A DNA stretch of 64,000 nucleotides from assembly GCA_020631355.1 (NCBI GenBank), contig JAHDHL010000014.1:57902-121901 (forward strand). The letters are read 5' to 3'. A model generated the notes under the pieces. That model was not told where the DNA came from, searched no databases, and worked only from the letters and a program-made list of their open reading frames with translations. Positions 31,265 to 41,635 of the stretch are shown piece by piece (position 1 is the stretch's first letter; every line of letters begins with the position of its first letter). The DNA is from Saprospiraceae bacterium. Its GTDB lineage: Bacteria > Bacteroidota > Bacteroidia > Chitinophagales > Saprospiraceae. The translations under genes were made by a program, and so were the position numbers.

Positions 31265-33292
31265 TTATTCTACGATGTATGTCTTATTATCCTTTCCTGC
31301 TCCGGTGATGATGAGTTTGCCCCAATCCTTTGGAAGTTGGGTTTTGTTTTGAATGAGGCCATCATCTGTGATACGTAATCCTCCGAAGCCTGATAATACT
31401 GCTTGGAGCATGCCTCCGGCACCAGTGGCAAAATATGGATTGGTACCTCCAGGTGTTTCAGCGATGACTCCGAATGGAGGCACCTCATTTCCCTTATAAG
31501 AATCAGCAAAGATATTTGCTGCTTTTTCTGTTTCGCCTAATTGCTGGTAAAGGATGGATATGATAGCGGCTCCCATGGCAGGCCCCCTTTTATCCATTCT
31601 TGGAGCATAATACTCAAGGTCTTTCTTGATTTGATCCTTATCTGAGTAATATTCCATTGGATAAGCCAGTAAGTTCACATCTGCTTGCTTAATCATTACA
31701 CCTTCATATGTTCTGTTTTCCTTGGTGGTTCCATCAGGAAATTTCAAGACGGGAATATTCTCTGCCACATGTAACCAATCCGGGTCTGGTTTCTTACCCA
31801 ATTCGATAGCTGCCTGATTGGCATATCTCAATACTGTAATTGCCATGGCATTCGTAAATGCATTGTTGTCGATATTTTCTTCGTATTCGTTGGCTCCGAT
31901 GACATTATTGATATCGTATTGGTTGGGGCCATTTCTTTCGACACGACTTGCCCAAAAATCCGCAACATTTTTCAGAATGGGCCATCCTCTTTCTTCGAGC
32001 CATTCCTTGTCTCCTGTTACTTGGTAATACTTCCATGAAGCCCAACCGATACAACCTGAGATATGGTGCTGGAACGGGCCTGTCAATGCCCATATGGGAG
32101 TATCCTCTGAACCATCGGCAGCTGATTCCCAAGGAAACATGGCTCCTTTGAATCCATGTGCAAAAGCATTTTGTTTTGCTGCTTCCAACCGTTCGAATCT
32201 ATATTCCAATAAAGACTTGGCAATATCAGGTTGAAGCATCAGGATAGGAGGGTACATCCAGAGTTCCGTATCCCAAAAGACATGGCCATTATATCCTAAT
32301 CCGGATAATCCCATCGGGGATAAGGAATAAGAAGTCCCGGCCCTGGAAAAGGAATAAAGATGATATAAGGCGAACCGAATATCCCTTGTCACTTCCTTAT
32401 TCCCCTCAACGGTAATATTACCAGTAGACCAAAGTTTGTCCCACGCTTTTTTGTGCATACTGACCAACTTTTCCCTACCATCAAGTGCAGCATAAATAGT
32501 AAGTCTTTCAGCCTCATTATGTGGATCGTCGTATTGAGTGGATGCACATGCGGTTGAAACAACACTGAATGTATAGGTTTGTCCCGCCTTGAGTTTTTTC
32601 TTGAACTGCGACCAATGCTTGTTATAATCCCAGTCGATATGAATGACCTGTGGCTCATTACCATGTTCCTCATCAAAAACAAAACTGCTACTTGCAGCTA
32701 CTTTGATGCTACCAGAAGGACTCAGACCAACTGATGTAGTCAGTGGGATACTAACATGAGGCCTATCAATTACAGCAAAATAATTTCTCACATCATTCAA
32801 ATGTGTAGGAGCTTCTATAATGGAATGTGCGGCTATTTCCATATCTATCTGCGGTGTGATTTCTATGATGCTCAATGCTGAATAAGGCAAATGCCTCAAC
32901 GACATCATCGTATGTTTGACTCTTGCTTTCTTACCGAATTTGAAAGTAGTTTCCAGCATGGCATCCTTCATATTCAACTTTTGCTGATAATCGGAGATGT
33001 TCTTGGCGTTGATATATTCACCATCCAGAACGAGGTCAAGATTGACATGATTGAATGTTTTGAGAATATTGGAGACACGCCCCCTTTGGTAATAATCGTA
33101 GACCCCATTGAGTACCACATCATTGACTTTCATCGGATCAGGGGATGATACGATTCCCACAATGCCATTGGCAACGGTAACGCCATAGTATTCATTGGGA
33201 TTGATATCCTCAGCAATGACTTCCCAATCCGATTGGGACCAGAGGAATATCGGAATGGATACGAATAGTAGAATGATGGTTTGCGCTTTCAT
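31265..33292 (-). CDS. Secreted glycoside hydrolase family 65 enzyme
   Basis: A 675-aa protein with signal peptide MKAQTIILLFVSIPIFLWSQ. GH65 features: the HVFWDTELWMYPP segment and the general-acid motif GANEYEENIDNNAFTN (Glu near residue 465-468). GH65 includes maltose, trehalose and kojibiose phosphorylases and acid trehalases. In place of the serine-rich phosphate loop of phosphorylases the C-terminal part reads DKRGPAMGAAIISI, and the enzyme is exported, so a hydrolase (acid-trehalase-like or kojibiose-hydrolase-like) is more likely than a phosphorylase. That last point is inference. It starts one base after the preceding gene ends, within the SusC-led operon. Confidence 0.85.
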   Translation of the reverse strand: MKAQTIILLFVSIPIFLWSQSDWEVIAEDINPNEYYGVTVANGIVGIVSSPDPMKVNDVVLNGVYDYYQRGRVSNILKTFNHVNLDLVLDGEYINAKNISDYQQKLNMKDAMLETTFKFGKKARVKHTMMSLRHLPYSALSIIEITPQIDMEIAAHSIIEAPTHLNDVRNYFAVIDRPHVSIPLTTSVGLSPSGSIKVAASSSFVFDEEHGNEPQVIHIDWDYNKHWSQFKKKLKAGQTYTFSVVSTACASTQYDDPHNEAERLTIYAALDGREKLVSMHKKAWDKLWSTGNITVEGNKEVTRDIRFALYHLYSFSRAGTSYSLSPMGLSGLGYNGHVFWDTELWMYPPILMLQPDIAKSLLEYRFERLEAAKQNAFAHGFKGAMFPWESAADGSEDTPIWALTGPFQHHISGCIGWASWKYYQVTGDKEWLEERGWPILKNVADFWASRVERNGPNQYDINNVIGANEYEENIDNNAFTNAMAITVLRYANQAAIELGKKPDPDWLHVAENIPVLKFPDGTTKENRTYEGVMIKQADVNLLAYPMEYYSDKDQIKKDLEYYAPRMDKRGPAMGAAIISILYQQLGETEKAANIFADSYKGNEVPPFGVIAETPGGTNPYFATGAGGMLQAVLSGFGGLRITDDGLIQNKTQLPKDWGKLIITGAGKDNKTYIVE

Positions 33293-33293
33293 A

Positions 33294-36200
33294 TTAATTG
33301 GTCTTGTCTAAACTTATAATTTGAAGTGGCCCGTCGTTGATGCCGACTATGTTTCTGGTTGCTGTACCTATTCTTATGGGTTGGATATGTTTTACTTGTC
33401 CGTTGATATTGTGTCCTTGTAGTGTTGCTTTTTTGAATTGTGCCTCTCCCTGATTAATGAGAAGTGTACCGAAGTCATTATCGTACCTACCCATTTGGAT
33501 ATTAGGATGATGATAATTGCCCAATAGGAAAATATCAGGAAGTTGATCTCCATTGAAGTCGCTGACCCTACAAGCAAAATAAGGAGCCTGTTGAGCAGTC
33601 CCGGGTAAGCTGATGGATTCGAAATTACCTTTTCCATCATTGATATATATCGTATTTTCAAAGTGATTGGCCTCTGTGAATTCCTTGAGTTTCGAGGGAG
33701 GGAATATTTCCATCATTTCCGCTTCTGCGAAATCTGAGGCATAGAGGAACTGCTTCTTTATGGATGGCATTTGCTTTTGTAATTCCTTGATATTCGCAAA
33801 TGGTATTTCTTTTCCTTTCAAATGATAGCTTAGGATTTGTTCCTTTTTTCCATTATCATCAAAATCCTCATAATACATCCTCACAGGTTCTTTTTCGGAG
33901 GCTTTTAGTCTTGAATTCCTGCCTAGATTCCCGCCAAGGATATCGAGGTCACCATCGTTATCCAAATCAGCGATTTCAACTACATTCCACCATCCTTTTT
34001 GGTGGCTAATCGGCGATTTCTCGAATGTATTTCCCGATTTGAAATAAATCTGGATAGCATCCCATTCCAAGGCCAGAATGAGATCTTGTTCACCGTCACC
34101 ATTCATATCTGCCACAGCTGCATCCGTTACGAATCCGGCATCTTGCAATGAGGGAGATACGGTGGTTGTCACATCACTAAAAGTTCCATCGCCATTCCCT
34201 TTTAATAGGTATGATTGGGGTCTTTCACCATAAAACCATGGAGTAGCTCGTGCTCCTATGAATATATCCGTGAGTCCATCATTATCAAAATCCAATGGAA
34301 CAATGCAGGATGCAGTCAAATGAATATCCTCAAAAGCATCTTTTTTAATGGAGAAATTCCCTTTTCCATCATTGATATATAAAAGGGGTTGTGTAAATGG
34401 ACTATTCAATCGGAATTCATTCCCACCTGTGGCAATGATTATATCCTTGTTCCCATCCTGATTGGCATCAAATGCAATAGCATCCACTTCCTCATATGTG
34501 CTATCAATGAAATGATAAGGCATACTGAATTGTCCATTCTCATTCTGGAAATAAATAGCACTTTTCTCAAATTTGGATGAACCTACAAAAACATCATCCG
34601 TACCATCACCATTCAAATCCTCCACCAGCAGGGCTGGGCCCTCCGTTGAAGTAGAATGTGGTATTAGAATTTCTCGATTGAATTCTACGAAATCATTTTC
34701 CTCATGGATATGATTCAAATTCGAATCAGAGTTGTGTAAGCTGATTACAAATTCTCCTTTCAAGGAAAGGCTTTCGTTGTCAAATTTTGGAAGTCCCTCC
34801 TGATAACTGATAGTGAGGACGGAATCTTTTGGTTCGTTGATTTGGGTATAGCTTTGGTCAGGCCAAACTACAATGATGTTTTCTATATTTCCGTTGTGGC
34901 CCATAATGATGGGACTGAGCATTGAGGATTGGAAACCTTTGACGGAATGATTTTCATAGACTTGTCTTTTATTGGTATCCGTCAGGATTACTTTGGCTCC
35001 GAGTGCATTCTTATTGCCTTTTTTTCCCTCTAATTGAATTTGAATGGATGGATTATTATCCTGCAAAAGATTCTCATAAAGGAATACCTTATCGTTTATA
35101 TTATTAGTAATGACATCCAGGTCGCCATCATTATCCAAATCTGCATAAGCGGCACTATTGGAGTAGCTGATTTGATGGTTCCGAATCTGACTCCCCATAT
35201 CCCGATAAACCAAATCCTTTGATCCCAGATAGAACTTATTCTCTAATTTGATTTCAGGTATTCGATTCATGGCTTTCAAATCGGATTCCTCTAATTTATC
35301 GTACTGAATCTTGAATTGTAGGTCATTACCGGACATGAAATTGATGTAATCAATATCATTCATGCGCTTGGGGATACCATTACTGATGAATATATCTTTC
35401 TGTCCATCCAAATCCATATCGAACAATAGGGGAGACCAAGACCAATCAGTTGCATGTATCCCACCATACATGGCAATATCACTGAATTTCCCATTTCCTG
35501 TATTCAGTTGTAGGCAATTCTTAGCGAACTGGTGGTTATAGCCATAATTGAGTTTGAAACGGAAGATATCCAATGCATCCTCACCCTCCGAACGCTTTAG
35601 AATCTCAGGATTTTCAGGCATCATATCCAATGAGATGATATCGGGTTGGAGGTCATTGTTGACATCGGCTATATCTACTCCCATGGTAAATCGGGAAGTG
35701 TGTTGTATCCAATCATTGATAGATTCCTTGAATGTTCCATCTTTCTGATTGATATACAAATAGTCATTCTCATGAAAATCATTACCGATATAAATATCAG
35801 GATAACCATCTAGATTGATATCTCCGAATGCAAGGCCTAAACCATATCCTGTGACATTACTGATGATGCCACTTTGGGCGGTAATATCAATATAGTTTCC
35901 ATCATCATTCCTGAATAGTTTATCTCCTGAAATGGAATCAATGGTCTGGATGAATTTTTCCCTTGGACCGAATGTCCCATTGTGATGCAAACTATGGTTC
36001 ATCAGATACATATCTAGGTCTCCATCCATATCGTAATCAAAGAATCCGGCATGTGTACTGAAACCCTTGAATCCTATTCCGTATTCTATGGCTTTTTCTT
36101 CAAAGACAGGAATGCCATCACTATTGATTTCCTTACAGATATATAAGCGATTCCTTCCTTTTAGTTCCCTGTATTGACTAACCTCGCAAACATAAATGTC

Positions 36201-36602
36201 CATGAGTCCATCCTGATTAATATCGATACAAGTAGCACCGGTGGACCAAGTATTTTCCTCATGTCCTATATTGGATTCCTTGGTTACGTCCTTGAACTTC
36301 AGATTGCCCTGATTGATGTACAAAACATTTTGATCGAGGTTGGAAGTCAGGAAAATATCTATCAGCCCGTCATTATTGAAATCAGCCAATGATGTACCAG
36401 CACCATTGTAGTAGTACATGTAATTGAATATGTTCAAATCGAGATTATCCTCTAATTGGTTGGAGAATAATAGTTGTGTATAATCACTGGATTTGAGCTC
36501 GAATATGGGGTTTCCTCTTTGTGTAACCTCAGAATGACAAGAAGAAAATGCCAATAAATTAGCCAGTATATACAAACAAAATATGGTATGCCTTATTCTC
36601 AC
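33294..36602 (-). CDS. CRTAC1-like FG-GAP/VCBS-ASPIC/UnbV lipoprotein (second paralog)
   Basis: Start chosen as GTG 36602, seven bases after the upstream stop. This yields MRIRHTIFCLYILANLLAFSSC, a proper lipoprotein signal, and 1102 aa, exactly the length of the upstream paralog. An ATG at 36740 lies 131 bases inside the upstream gene and would destroy the signal peptide. Multiple calcium-binding FG-GAP repeats are present (ADFNNDGLIDIFLTSN, AFGDINLDGYPDIYIGN, ADVNNDLQPDIISLD), then an ASPIC/UnbV domain (IQIQLEGKKGNKNALGAKV), then more FG-GAP repeats. It is probably an outer-membrane or surface lipoprotein with beta-propellers. Sugar or partner binding in the locus is inferred from position only. 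Confidence 0.88.
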   Translation of the reverse strand: MRIRHTIFCLYILANLLAFSSCHSEVTQRGNPIFELKSSDYTQLLFSNQLEDNLDLNIFNYMYYYNGAGTSLADFNNDGLIDIFLTSNLDQNVLYINQGNLKFKDVTKESNIGHEENTWSTGATCIDINQDGLMDIYVCEVSQYRELKGRNRLYICKEINSDGIPVFEEKAIEYGIGFKGFSTHAGFFDYDMDGDLDMYLMNHSLHHNGTFGPREKFIQTIDSISGDKLFRNDDGNYIDITAQSGIISNVTGYGLGLAFGDINLDGYPDIYIGNDFHENDYLYINQKDGTFKESINDWIQHTSRFTMGVDIADVNNDLQPDIISLDMMPENPEILKRSEGEDALDIFRFKLNYGYNHQFAKNCLQLNTGNGKFSDIAMYGGIHATDWSWSPLLFDMDLDGQKDIFISNGIPKRMNDIDYINFMSGNDLQFKIQYDKLEESDLKAMNRIPEIKLENKFYLGSKDLVYRDMGSQIRNHQISYSNSAAYADLDNDGDLDVITNNINDKVFLYENLLQDNNPSIQIQLEGKKGNKNALGAKVILTDTNKRQVYENHSVKGFQSSMLSPIIMGHNGNIENIIVVWPDQSYTQINEPKDSVLTISYQEGLPKFDNESLSLKGEFVISLHNSDSNLNHIHEENDFVEFNREILIPHSTSTEGPALLVEDLNGDGTDDVFVGSSKFEKSAIYFQNENGQFSMPYHFIDSTYEEVDAIAFDANQDGNKDIIIATGGNEFRLNSPFTQPLLYINDGKGNFSIKKDAFEDIHLTASCIVPLDFDNDGLTDIFIGARATPWFYGERPQSYLLKGNGDGTFSDVTTTVSPSLQDAGFVTDAAVADMNGDGEQDLILALEWDAIQIYFKSGNTFEKSPISHQKGWWNVVEIADLDNDGDLDILGGNLGRNSRLKASEKEPVRMYYEDFDDNGKKEQILSYHLKGKEIPFANIKELQKQMPSIKKQFLYASDFAEAEMMEIFPPSKLKEFTEANHFENTIYINDGKGNFESISLPGTAQQAPYFACRVSDFNGDQLPDIFLLGNYHHPNIQMGRYDNDFGTLLINQGEAQFKKATLQGHNINGQVKHIQPIRIGTATRNIVGINDGPLQIISLDKTN

Positions 36603-36609
36603 CTTACTT

Positions 36610-39600
36610 CTACTGATTTTTGTTGATGAATACTGGTTTCTGATCATTGATGAATACAAGCAATCCTGTTTTTTCCTTTTGTCGGACAGGAATGATTTGC
36701 TTGATTTCTCCCTCAATGGAGATGCCTGACTCTGATTCATGGATGAATTCGAATTTTCGTTCTCCCTGATTCAATAAAAGTCCACCGAAACTGGCGTCCA
36801 TTCGGGAAAACTGAGGTAGGAGGTCGTATTCATTGCCTCCATAAAAGATATCAAGTAAACCGTCGTCATTGGCATCCCAAGTCGTTATTGCTTCAATGTT
36901 GGACAATTGGGATGTTAATGGTAGGGCTTCGACATCGAATTGCCCATTTCCGTTATTCCATGCAATGGCATGTTGTAGGAAATTACATTCTAGTTTCAGA
37001 ATCTGATTGAAATCCGTTTCAGGAAACAAATCATGGATGGTTTTCCGGGCATAATCATCATGTTTGATTCCCTGTTTTTTAATGCTTATTACTTGGTTGG
37101 CCATTTCATTCTTAAGCATGATGGGAACATCACCATTACTCAACCTTTTGGTGAGCACCTTATCCATACTTTTATTACCATCGAAATCACCTATCCATAG
37201 ATTAAGTGCCTGACTTGCATCTGATTTGAGGTAATTATTGGTTCCATGATTCCCCAGGATTAAATCCACGTCTCCATCTCCATCCAAATCTGCATGATGA
37301 ATGGCATAGAATAGACCCGAATATTCATTTAAGGTGGTTTTTTCTTCCTGGAATTGATTGTCTTGCCAAACAAATACTTTAGGGGAAGTCCATTCACCCA
37401 CTACGATAAGTTCATTCTGATTGTTTCCTAAAACATTGGTGGAAACAGCATCGCAAACCATACCGATTTGTTGCAAACCCTTGAACTTTTCCGAGGCATT
37501 CTTGAAATTTCCTTTTCCATCATTTTCATAAAAGGCATGCTTGGGTTTCATGCCATAATTCTGGCTGACATTCCTACTGAAAACAATGATGTCCATATCC
37601 TTATCACCATCAGGATCCATGGGTAGGATGACAGATGTATTCGTAGCATATTGAGGTTTGAAATTAGTATCAATATTGAAATTGCCGCTACCATCATTCA
37701 GGTACAATCTATCCTTGAGATAAGCATGGTTTTTTTCAAATTGATTTCCTCCCGATCCAATCATAATATCCGGGTTCCCATCATTATTAGCATCAAAAAT
37801 AGCAATAGCAGTATCTTCGAATTTGAGATGTTTCTCAATTCCTATTTGTTTAGAATACTTGAAGGAACCATCAGGTTGGGCTAGGTAAAGTTTGGATGGT
37901 TGTTCTGTTGCTCCACAAATGATGATATCATTCAAGCCATCATTATTGATATCTCCTATTGCTGATTTTGGGCCTTCTTTTGATAGTTTTCTGAATGTTC
38001 CTCGATCGTCATAAAAATCGATGTAACGCTTTTCGTCATGTTTGGAAAAATCAGAAGAATCGATTTTGAACATTGGAGTATCAGAGCTTTGGCTTTCTGA
38101 TGTTAAGGGGATGGTTTGATTACCATGTTGTATAATCAGAATACTATCCATTATTGGACCCTTTACCAATGTACTTTCGATATGATTCCAATGAACGATA
38201 ATGGAATCATAGGCTTGGGCTGTCGGGTTACCGAAAATAATATCATAATCCACTGATGATTGAAAGCCTCTACTAGGATTTATTTCCTGGTATTGGACCT
38301 CGTTATTCAGGTAGGCATACACTTTAGCACCAATGGCTTTGGGGTTTTTTCCTTTACCCTCTAGTTGTATTCGGATAGATGAGTTGTCTGTGTTGTTCTT
38401 ATAAATAATTGCATCCTGGTTGACATTGTTGATGACCAAATCCCAGTCACCATCATTGTCCAAATCTCCATAGGCAGCTCCGTTGGAGAAAGTATTCTGA
38501 TGCAACCCCCATAATTCGGACAAATCCTTGAAATCAATCCCATTCTGATTGGAGAAAATTTTATTGGGAACCGGTATGGATGGCATTTTATCAATGACCT
38601 TGTTCAAGTCTTCCTTTTCACCTTTCAGTACCATTTGTTGCATCAGGTCATTGGCAAAGAAATCCATGAAATCGAGATTGGTGACATCATGGAATATTCC
38701 ATTGCAAACCATAATATCATTATAACGGTCATTATCAGCATCAAAAATAAGTGCGCCCCATGACCAGTCGGATGCCGCAACCCCGGCTTGGAAGGATATA
38801 TCCTTGAATTTACCCTTGGAATTGAGTTGTAGGGTATTGTGCATGTATTGATGGTAGAAGCCCTTACTTTCCTTAAGTGTCCTGAGATTGATATTATCAA
38901 AGGAGGTCATGGTTTTGAGCCTGTAATCATCATCCGGCAACATATCCGTTACGAATAAATCGGGTAGTCCATCATTATTGATGTCCCTCAAATCAGCACC
39001 CATGGACGAATGTGAAATGTGTTCGAAGTATTGTTCGAGTTCTTCTGAGAATGTCCCATCTTTTTGATTGATGTAGAGATAATCCTTTTCGAAGAAATCA
39101 TTGGAAACATAAATGTCCTCATAACCATCCTGATTGATGTCACCAACGGTTACACCCAATCCAAATCCGATAAGACTCTGATAAATACCTGTTTTTTCAG
39201 AAACATCTACGAATTTGCCATTCTGATTTTCAAGGAATTTATCACCACCGCCCTTGAGGAAATCCTTGACTGGCCAATCATTGTAAGGGACATCCCTTTT
39301 ATTGGAATAATTGAGGGTATTGGTAGGAATGAAGCTATTATTAAGGATATAGGCATCCAAATCTCCATCCTTATCATAATCAAAAAATGCAGCATGTGTG
39401 GTATATCCGTCATCATCCAATCCGTATGTTGTGGCGGATTCAGTGAATGTATTATCCTTGTTATTGATATAAAGTAGATTACTAGGTTTTTGTCCCTGCA
39501 GATACCCTGCATTGCAAACATAGATATCAAGGAATCCATCATGATTGATATCTACCATGACGACACCCGTACTCCATTTGTCTTCAGCACCAATCCCTGC

Positions 39601-39918
39601 ACTTTGGGTAATATCCTCGAATTCCCAATCACCTTTGTTGAGGTATAATTGGTTGCTACCCATATTGGCGGTGAAGTAGATGTCCTTAAGTCCATCGTTA
39701 TTGATGTCACCGATAGCGACACCTCCACCATTGTAAAAATTGCGGTAGGTGAAAATGTTCAACTGCTCAGAATTCTCCACTTTATTATGGAAAAGGATTC
39801 CAGTTTCCTCAGACGGAATCGTTTCGAAAAGGGTAGGAGCGTCTGTTGCTTGTTCATTGGTACAAGCAATTAATAAGATGAAACATAAACAGAAATAGAA
39901 TTTCGACCTGGTTGGCAT
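36610..39918 (-). CDS. CRTAC1-like FG-GAP/VCBS-ASPIC/UnbV lipoprotein (first paralog)
   Basis: 1102 aa, with lipoprotein signal MPTRSKFYFCLCFILLIAC. The FG-GAP repeats carry DxNxDG calcium loops (IGDINNDGLKDIYFTAN, VDINHDGFLDIYVCN, GDINQDGYEDIYVSN), and an ASPIC/UnbV domain (IRIQLEGKGKNPKAIGAKV) lies near residue 525. It has the same architecture and length as the next gene, so they arose by tandem duplication with strong divergence. Similar pairs follow SusC/SusD in many Bacteroidota sugar loci, where their role is not settled. Expression relative to susCD may be reduced by the two hairpins upstream. Confidence 0.9.
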   Translation of the reverse strand: MPTRSKFYFCLCFILLIACTNEQATDAPTLFETIPSEETGILFHNKVENSEQLNIFTYRNFYNGGGVAIGDINNDGLKDIYFTANMGSNQLYLNKGDWEFEDITQSAGIGAEDKWSTGVVMVDINHDGFLDIYVCNAGYLQGQKPSNLLYINNKDNTFTESATTYGLDDDGYTTHAAFFDYDKDGDLDAYILNNSFIPTNTLNYSNKRDVPYNDWPVKDFLKGGGDKFLENQNGKFVDVSEKTGIYQSLIGFGLGVTVGDINQDGYEDIYVSNDFFEKDYLYINQKDGTFSEELEQYFEHISHSSMGADLRDINNDGLPDLFVTDMLPDDDYRLKTMTSFDNINLRTLKESKGFYHQYMHNTLQLNSKGKFKDISFQAGVAASDWSWGALIFDADNDRYNDIMVCNGIFHDVTNLDFMDFFANDLMQQMVLKGEKEDLNKVIDKMPSIPVPNKIFSNQNGIDFKDLSELWGLHQNTFSNGAAYGDLDNDGDWDLVINNVNQDAIIYKNNTDNSSIRIQLEGKGKNPKAIGAKVYAYLNNEVQYQEINPSRGFQSSVDYDIIFGNPTAQAYDSIIVHWNHIESTLVKGPIMDSILIIQHGNQTIPLTSESQSSDTPMFKIDSSDFSKHDEKRYIDFYDDRGTFRKLSKEGPKSAIGDINNDGLNDIIICGATEQPSKLYLAQPDGSFKYSKQIGIEKHLKFEDTAIAIFDANNDGNPDIMIGSGGNQFEKNHAYLKDRLYLNDGSGNFNIDTNFKPQYATNTSVILPMDPDGDKDMDIIVFSRNVSQNYGMKPKHAFYENDGKGNFKNASEKFKGLQQIGMVCDAVSTNVLGNNQNELIVVGEWTSPKVFVWQDNQFQEEKTTLNEYSGLFYAIHHADLDGDGDVDLILGNHGTNNYLKSDASQALNLWIGDFDGNKSMDKVLTKRLSNGDVPIMLKNEMANQVISIKKQGIKHDDYARKTIHDLFPETDFNQILKLECNFLQHAIAWNNGNGQFDVEALPLTSQLSNIEAITTWDANDDGLLDIFYGGNEYDLLPQFSRMDASFGGLLLNQGERKFEFIHESESGISIEGEIKQIIPVRQKEKTGLLVFINDQKPVFINKNQ

Positions 39919-39940
39919 GAAGAACGGTTAAGGGAAATTA

Positions 39941-39974
39941 AAAGGAGAGAAAAAACAATGTAATTCTCTCCTTT
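39941..39974 (-). terminator. Hairpin between susD and the CRTAC1-like genes (second of two)
   Basis: AAAGGAGAGAA and its complement form an 11-bp stem around a 12-base loop. On the minus strand the stem is followed by TTTTAATTT, which fits a leaky terminator or attenuator. Confidence 0.6.
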
Positions 39975-40009
39975 AAAAACAAACTCAATTAAATTAAAAC
40001 AATCAATTA

Positions 40010-40043
40010 CAATCAGGCGAATCTCAGTTGTTCCGCCTGATTG
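40010..40043 (-). terminator. Hairpin just downstream of susD (first of two)
   Basis: CAATCAGGCG and its complement form a perfect 10-bp stem with a 14-base loop, 22 bases after the susD stop codon. The downstream minus-strand sequence is T-rich (TAATTGATTGTTTTAATTT). Confidence 0.6.
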
Positions 40044-40064
40044 AAACTGAATGGTGTACTTCAA

Positions 40065-41603
40065 TTAGTAACCATTATTCTGCTGAATCATAGGATTCGC
40101 TGAAAGCTCCACAGCAGGAATAGGGAATAATACCCTGAATGATTCCGTGCTCGTCTTATTCGTCCAAGTATCATTGGTGAAAGTTCCGAAACGAATCATA
40201 TCCTGACGTCTATGACCTTCCCACCACAACTCGAAACCTCTTTCGTCATAGATGGAAGTCAATGAGCCATCTGCATCGGCAGAAGTACCTCTAGCAGTTC
40301 TGATATCATTCACCAAGCTAGCAGCTGAAGCACCCATTGTAGGAGCACCGCCTCTTGCAATTGCTTCTGCTTTCATCAGAAGTACATCCGCATAACGAAT
40401 CATTACATAATCGTTATCAGAAGCATCACCACTAACCATGTCCGGGATATACTTGATGGCACGAACACCTGTTACTTCCAGATTGTCGCCCGTTTCGAAA
40501 TAGTTTACCTCTCTAGTGAATGCCAAAGGATTACCTTTTCTATCCTCAAGAGCATCTCCTGTAGAATTGAATTGTTGGCCCTCAAGGAAACCAGCCTTGA
40601 TACCCGTCATTGGGGTAAAGTCTGCAGGCTCGGAGGTTAGACGAACATCATTAGGGTCATCGAACTTATCATAGAAGTCAGCAATGGTACAGAATCCGTT
40701 CCATCCGCCAATTTCTTGGTTGTAGTGAAGTGTCATGAACCATCTGGAACGTACGTTTCCTGCATTCACACCACCGATATTCTCATTGGTCCAGATATTT
40801 TCCTCAGAAACCTGATCATTGTTCGGACGGAAATTGTCATAATAATCAGAATCCAACATGTAGTTACCGGAACCGATGATTGCATCACAATATTGGATGA
40901 CCTTATCCATATTCGCCGCTTTGAATTGAGGATCAATCCTATCATCATCTTCGTATACGTCCCTGTTTAGGTACATCTTAGCCAATAAACCTCTAGCAGC
41001 ATTCTTGGATGCTTGGTATGCAGGTACATTATCAGGAAGATTAGGCATGATGGCCTCCAATTCCGTGATGGCATAAGTAATGGCTTCAGAGCTACCCATT
41101 ACGGTTGGGTCTGTTGTAGCTACATCCTCACCGGGTTCCCTCATCGGCACCTGACCGAATAAGTCACAAATCTTATAGACATAAAAAGCACGTAGGAATC
41201 TGGCCTGTACCTCTTGTTCGGTAGTCACATCGAATTGTAGGATATTATTGGATAGGTAAAGACCTCTACCTAATGCATTCCAAGAAGCCCTAATGAAATT
41301 GTGTTCAGGGTCCCAAGTGTGATCATGAAGTACCCTCCAGATACCGTTGTCATCCCAATCCGTACCTCTGGTGGGTCCCATTACCTCATCAGAGGTATGC
41401 TCGTCCAAGGCCCAGACTTGATCCTGGGTATGGAAACTTTGTAGTGAACGATAGGCATCAGTCAGCAATGCATCCACATCTGCCGTACTGTTGTCCTCAT
41501 CCACAACTACCCCGTCATTGATTTTTTCCTCCAAATCGGAGCAAGAAACCAAAGCAAAGCTTAGGGTAAGAAATGTTATAATTGAAAGCTTTATTGATTT
41601 CAT
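40065..41603 (-). CDS. RagB/SusD family nutrient-uptake outer-membrane lipoprotein
   Basis: A 512-aa lipoprotein (MKSIKLSIITFLTLSFALVSC). Family features: an N-terminal TPR-like SusD domain (VDALLTDAYRSLQS, RASWNALGRGLYLSNNIL, QARFLRAFYVYKICDLFGQVP) and the C-terminal signature YADVLLMKAEAIARGG followed by YDERGFELWWEGHRRQDMIRFG. It caps the SusC channel and binds glycan at the cell surface. It lies 32 bases downstream of susC in the same operon. The bound glycan is presumably an alpha-glucoside, from the neighbouring enzymes. Confidence 0.96.
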   Translation of the reverse strand: MKSIKLSIITFLTLSFALVSCSDLEEKINDGVVVDEDNSTADVDALLTDAYRSLQSFHTQDQVWALDEHTSDEVMGPTRGTDWDDNGIWRVLHDHTWDPEHNFIRASWNALGRGLYLSNNILQFDVTTEQEVQARFLRAFYVYKICDLFGQVPMREPGEDVATTDPTVMGSSEAITYAITELEAIMPNLPDNVPAYQASKNAARGLLAKMYLNRDVYEDDDRIDPQFKAANMDKVIQYCDAIIGSGNYMLDSDYYDNFRPNNDQVSEENIWTNENIGGVNAGNVRSRWFMTLHYNQEIGGWNGFCTIADFYDKFDDPNDVRLTSEPADFTPMTGIKAGFLEGQQFNSTGDALEDRKGNPLAFTREVNYFETGDNLEVTGVRAIKYIPDMVSGDASDNDYVMIRYADVLLMKAEAIARGGAPTMGASAASLVNDIRTARGTSADADGSLTSIYDERGFELWWEGHRRQDMIRFGTFTNDTWTNKTSTESFRVLFPIPAVELSANPMIQQNNGY

Positions 41604-41635
41604 ATCAAATATGTTTAAATAATATTGAAGTTGAA

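Noticed and set aside
36603..36740. N-terminal extension of the second CRTAC1-like protein from ATG 36740
   Set aside because: It overlaps the upstream gene, places charged sequence before the lipoprotein signal, and makes the protein longer than its paralog.
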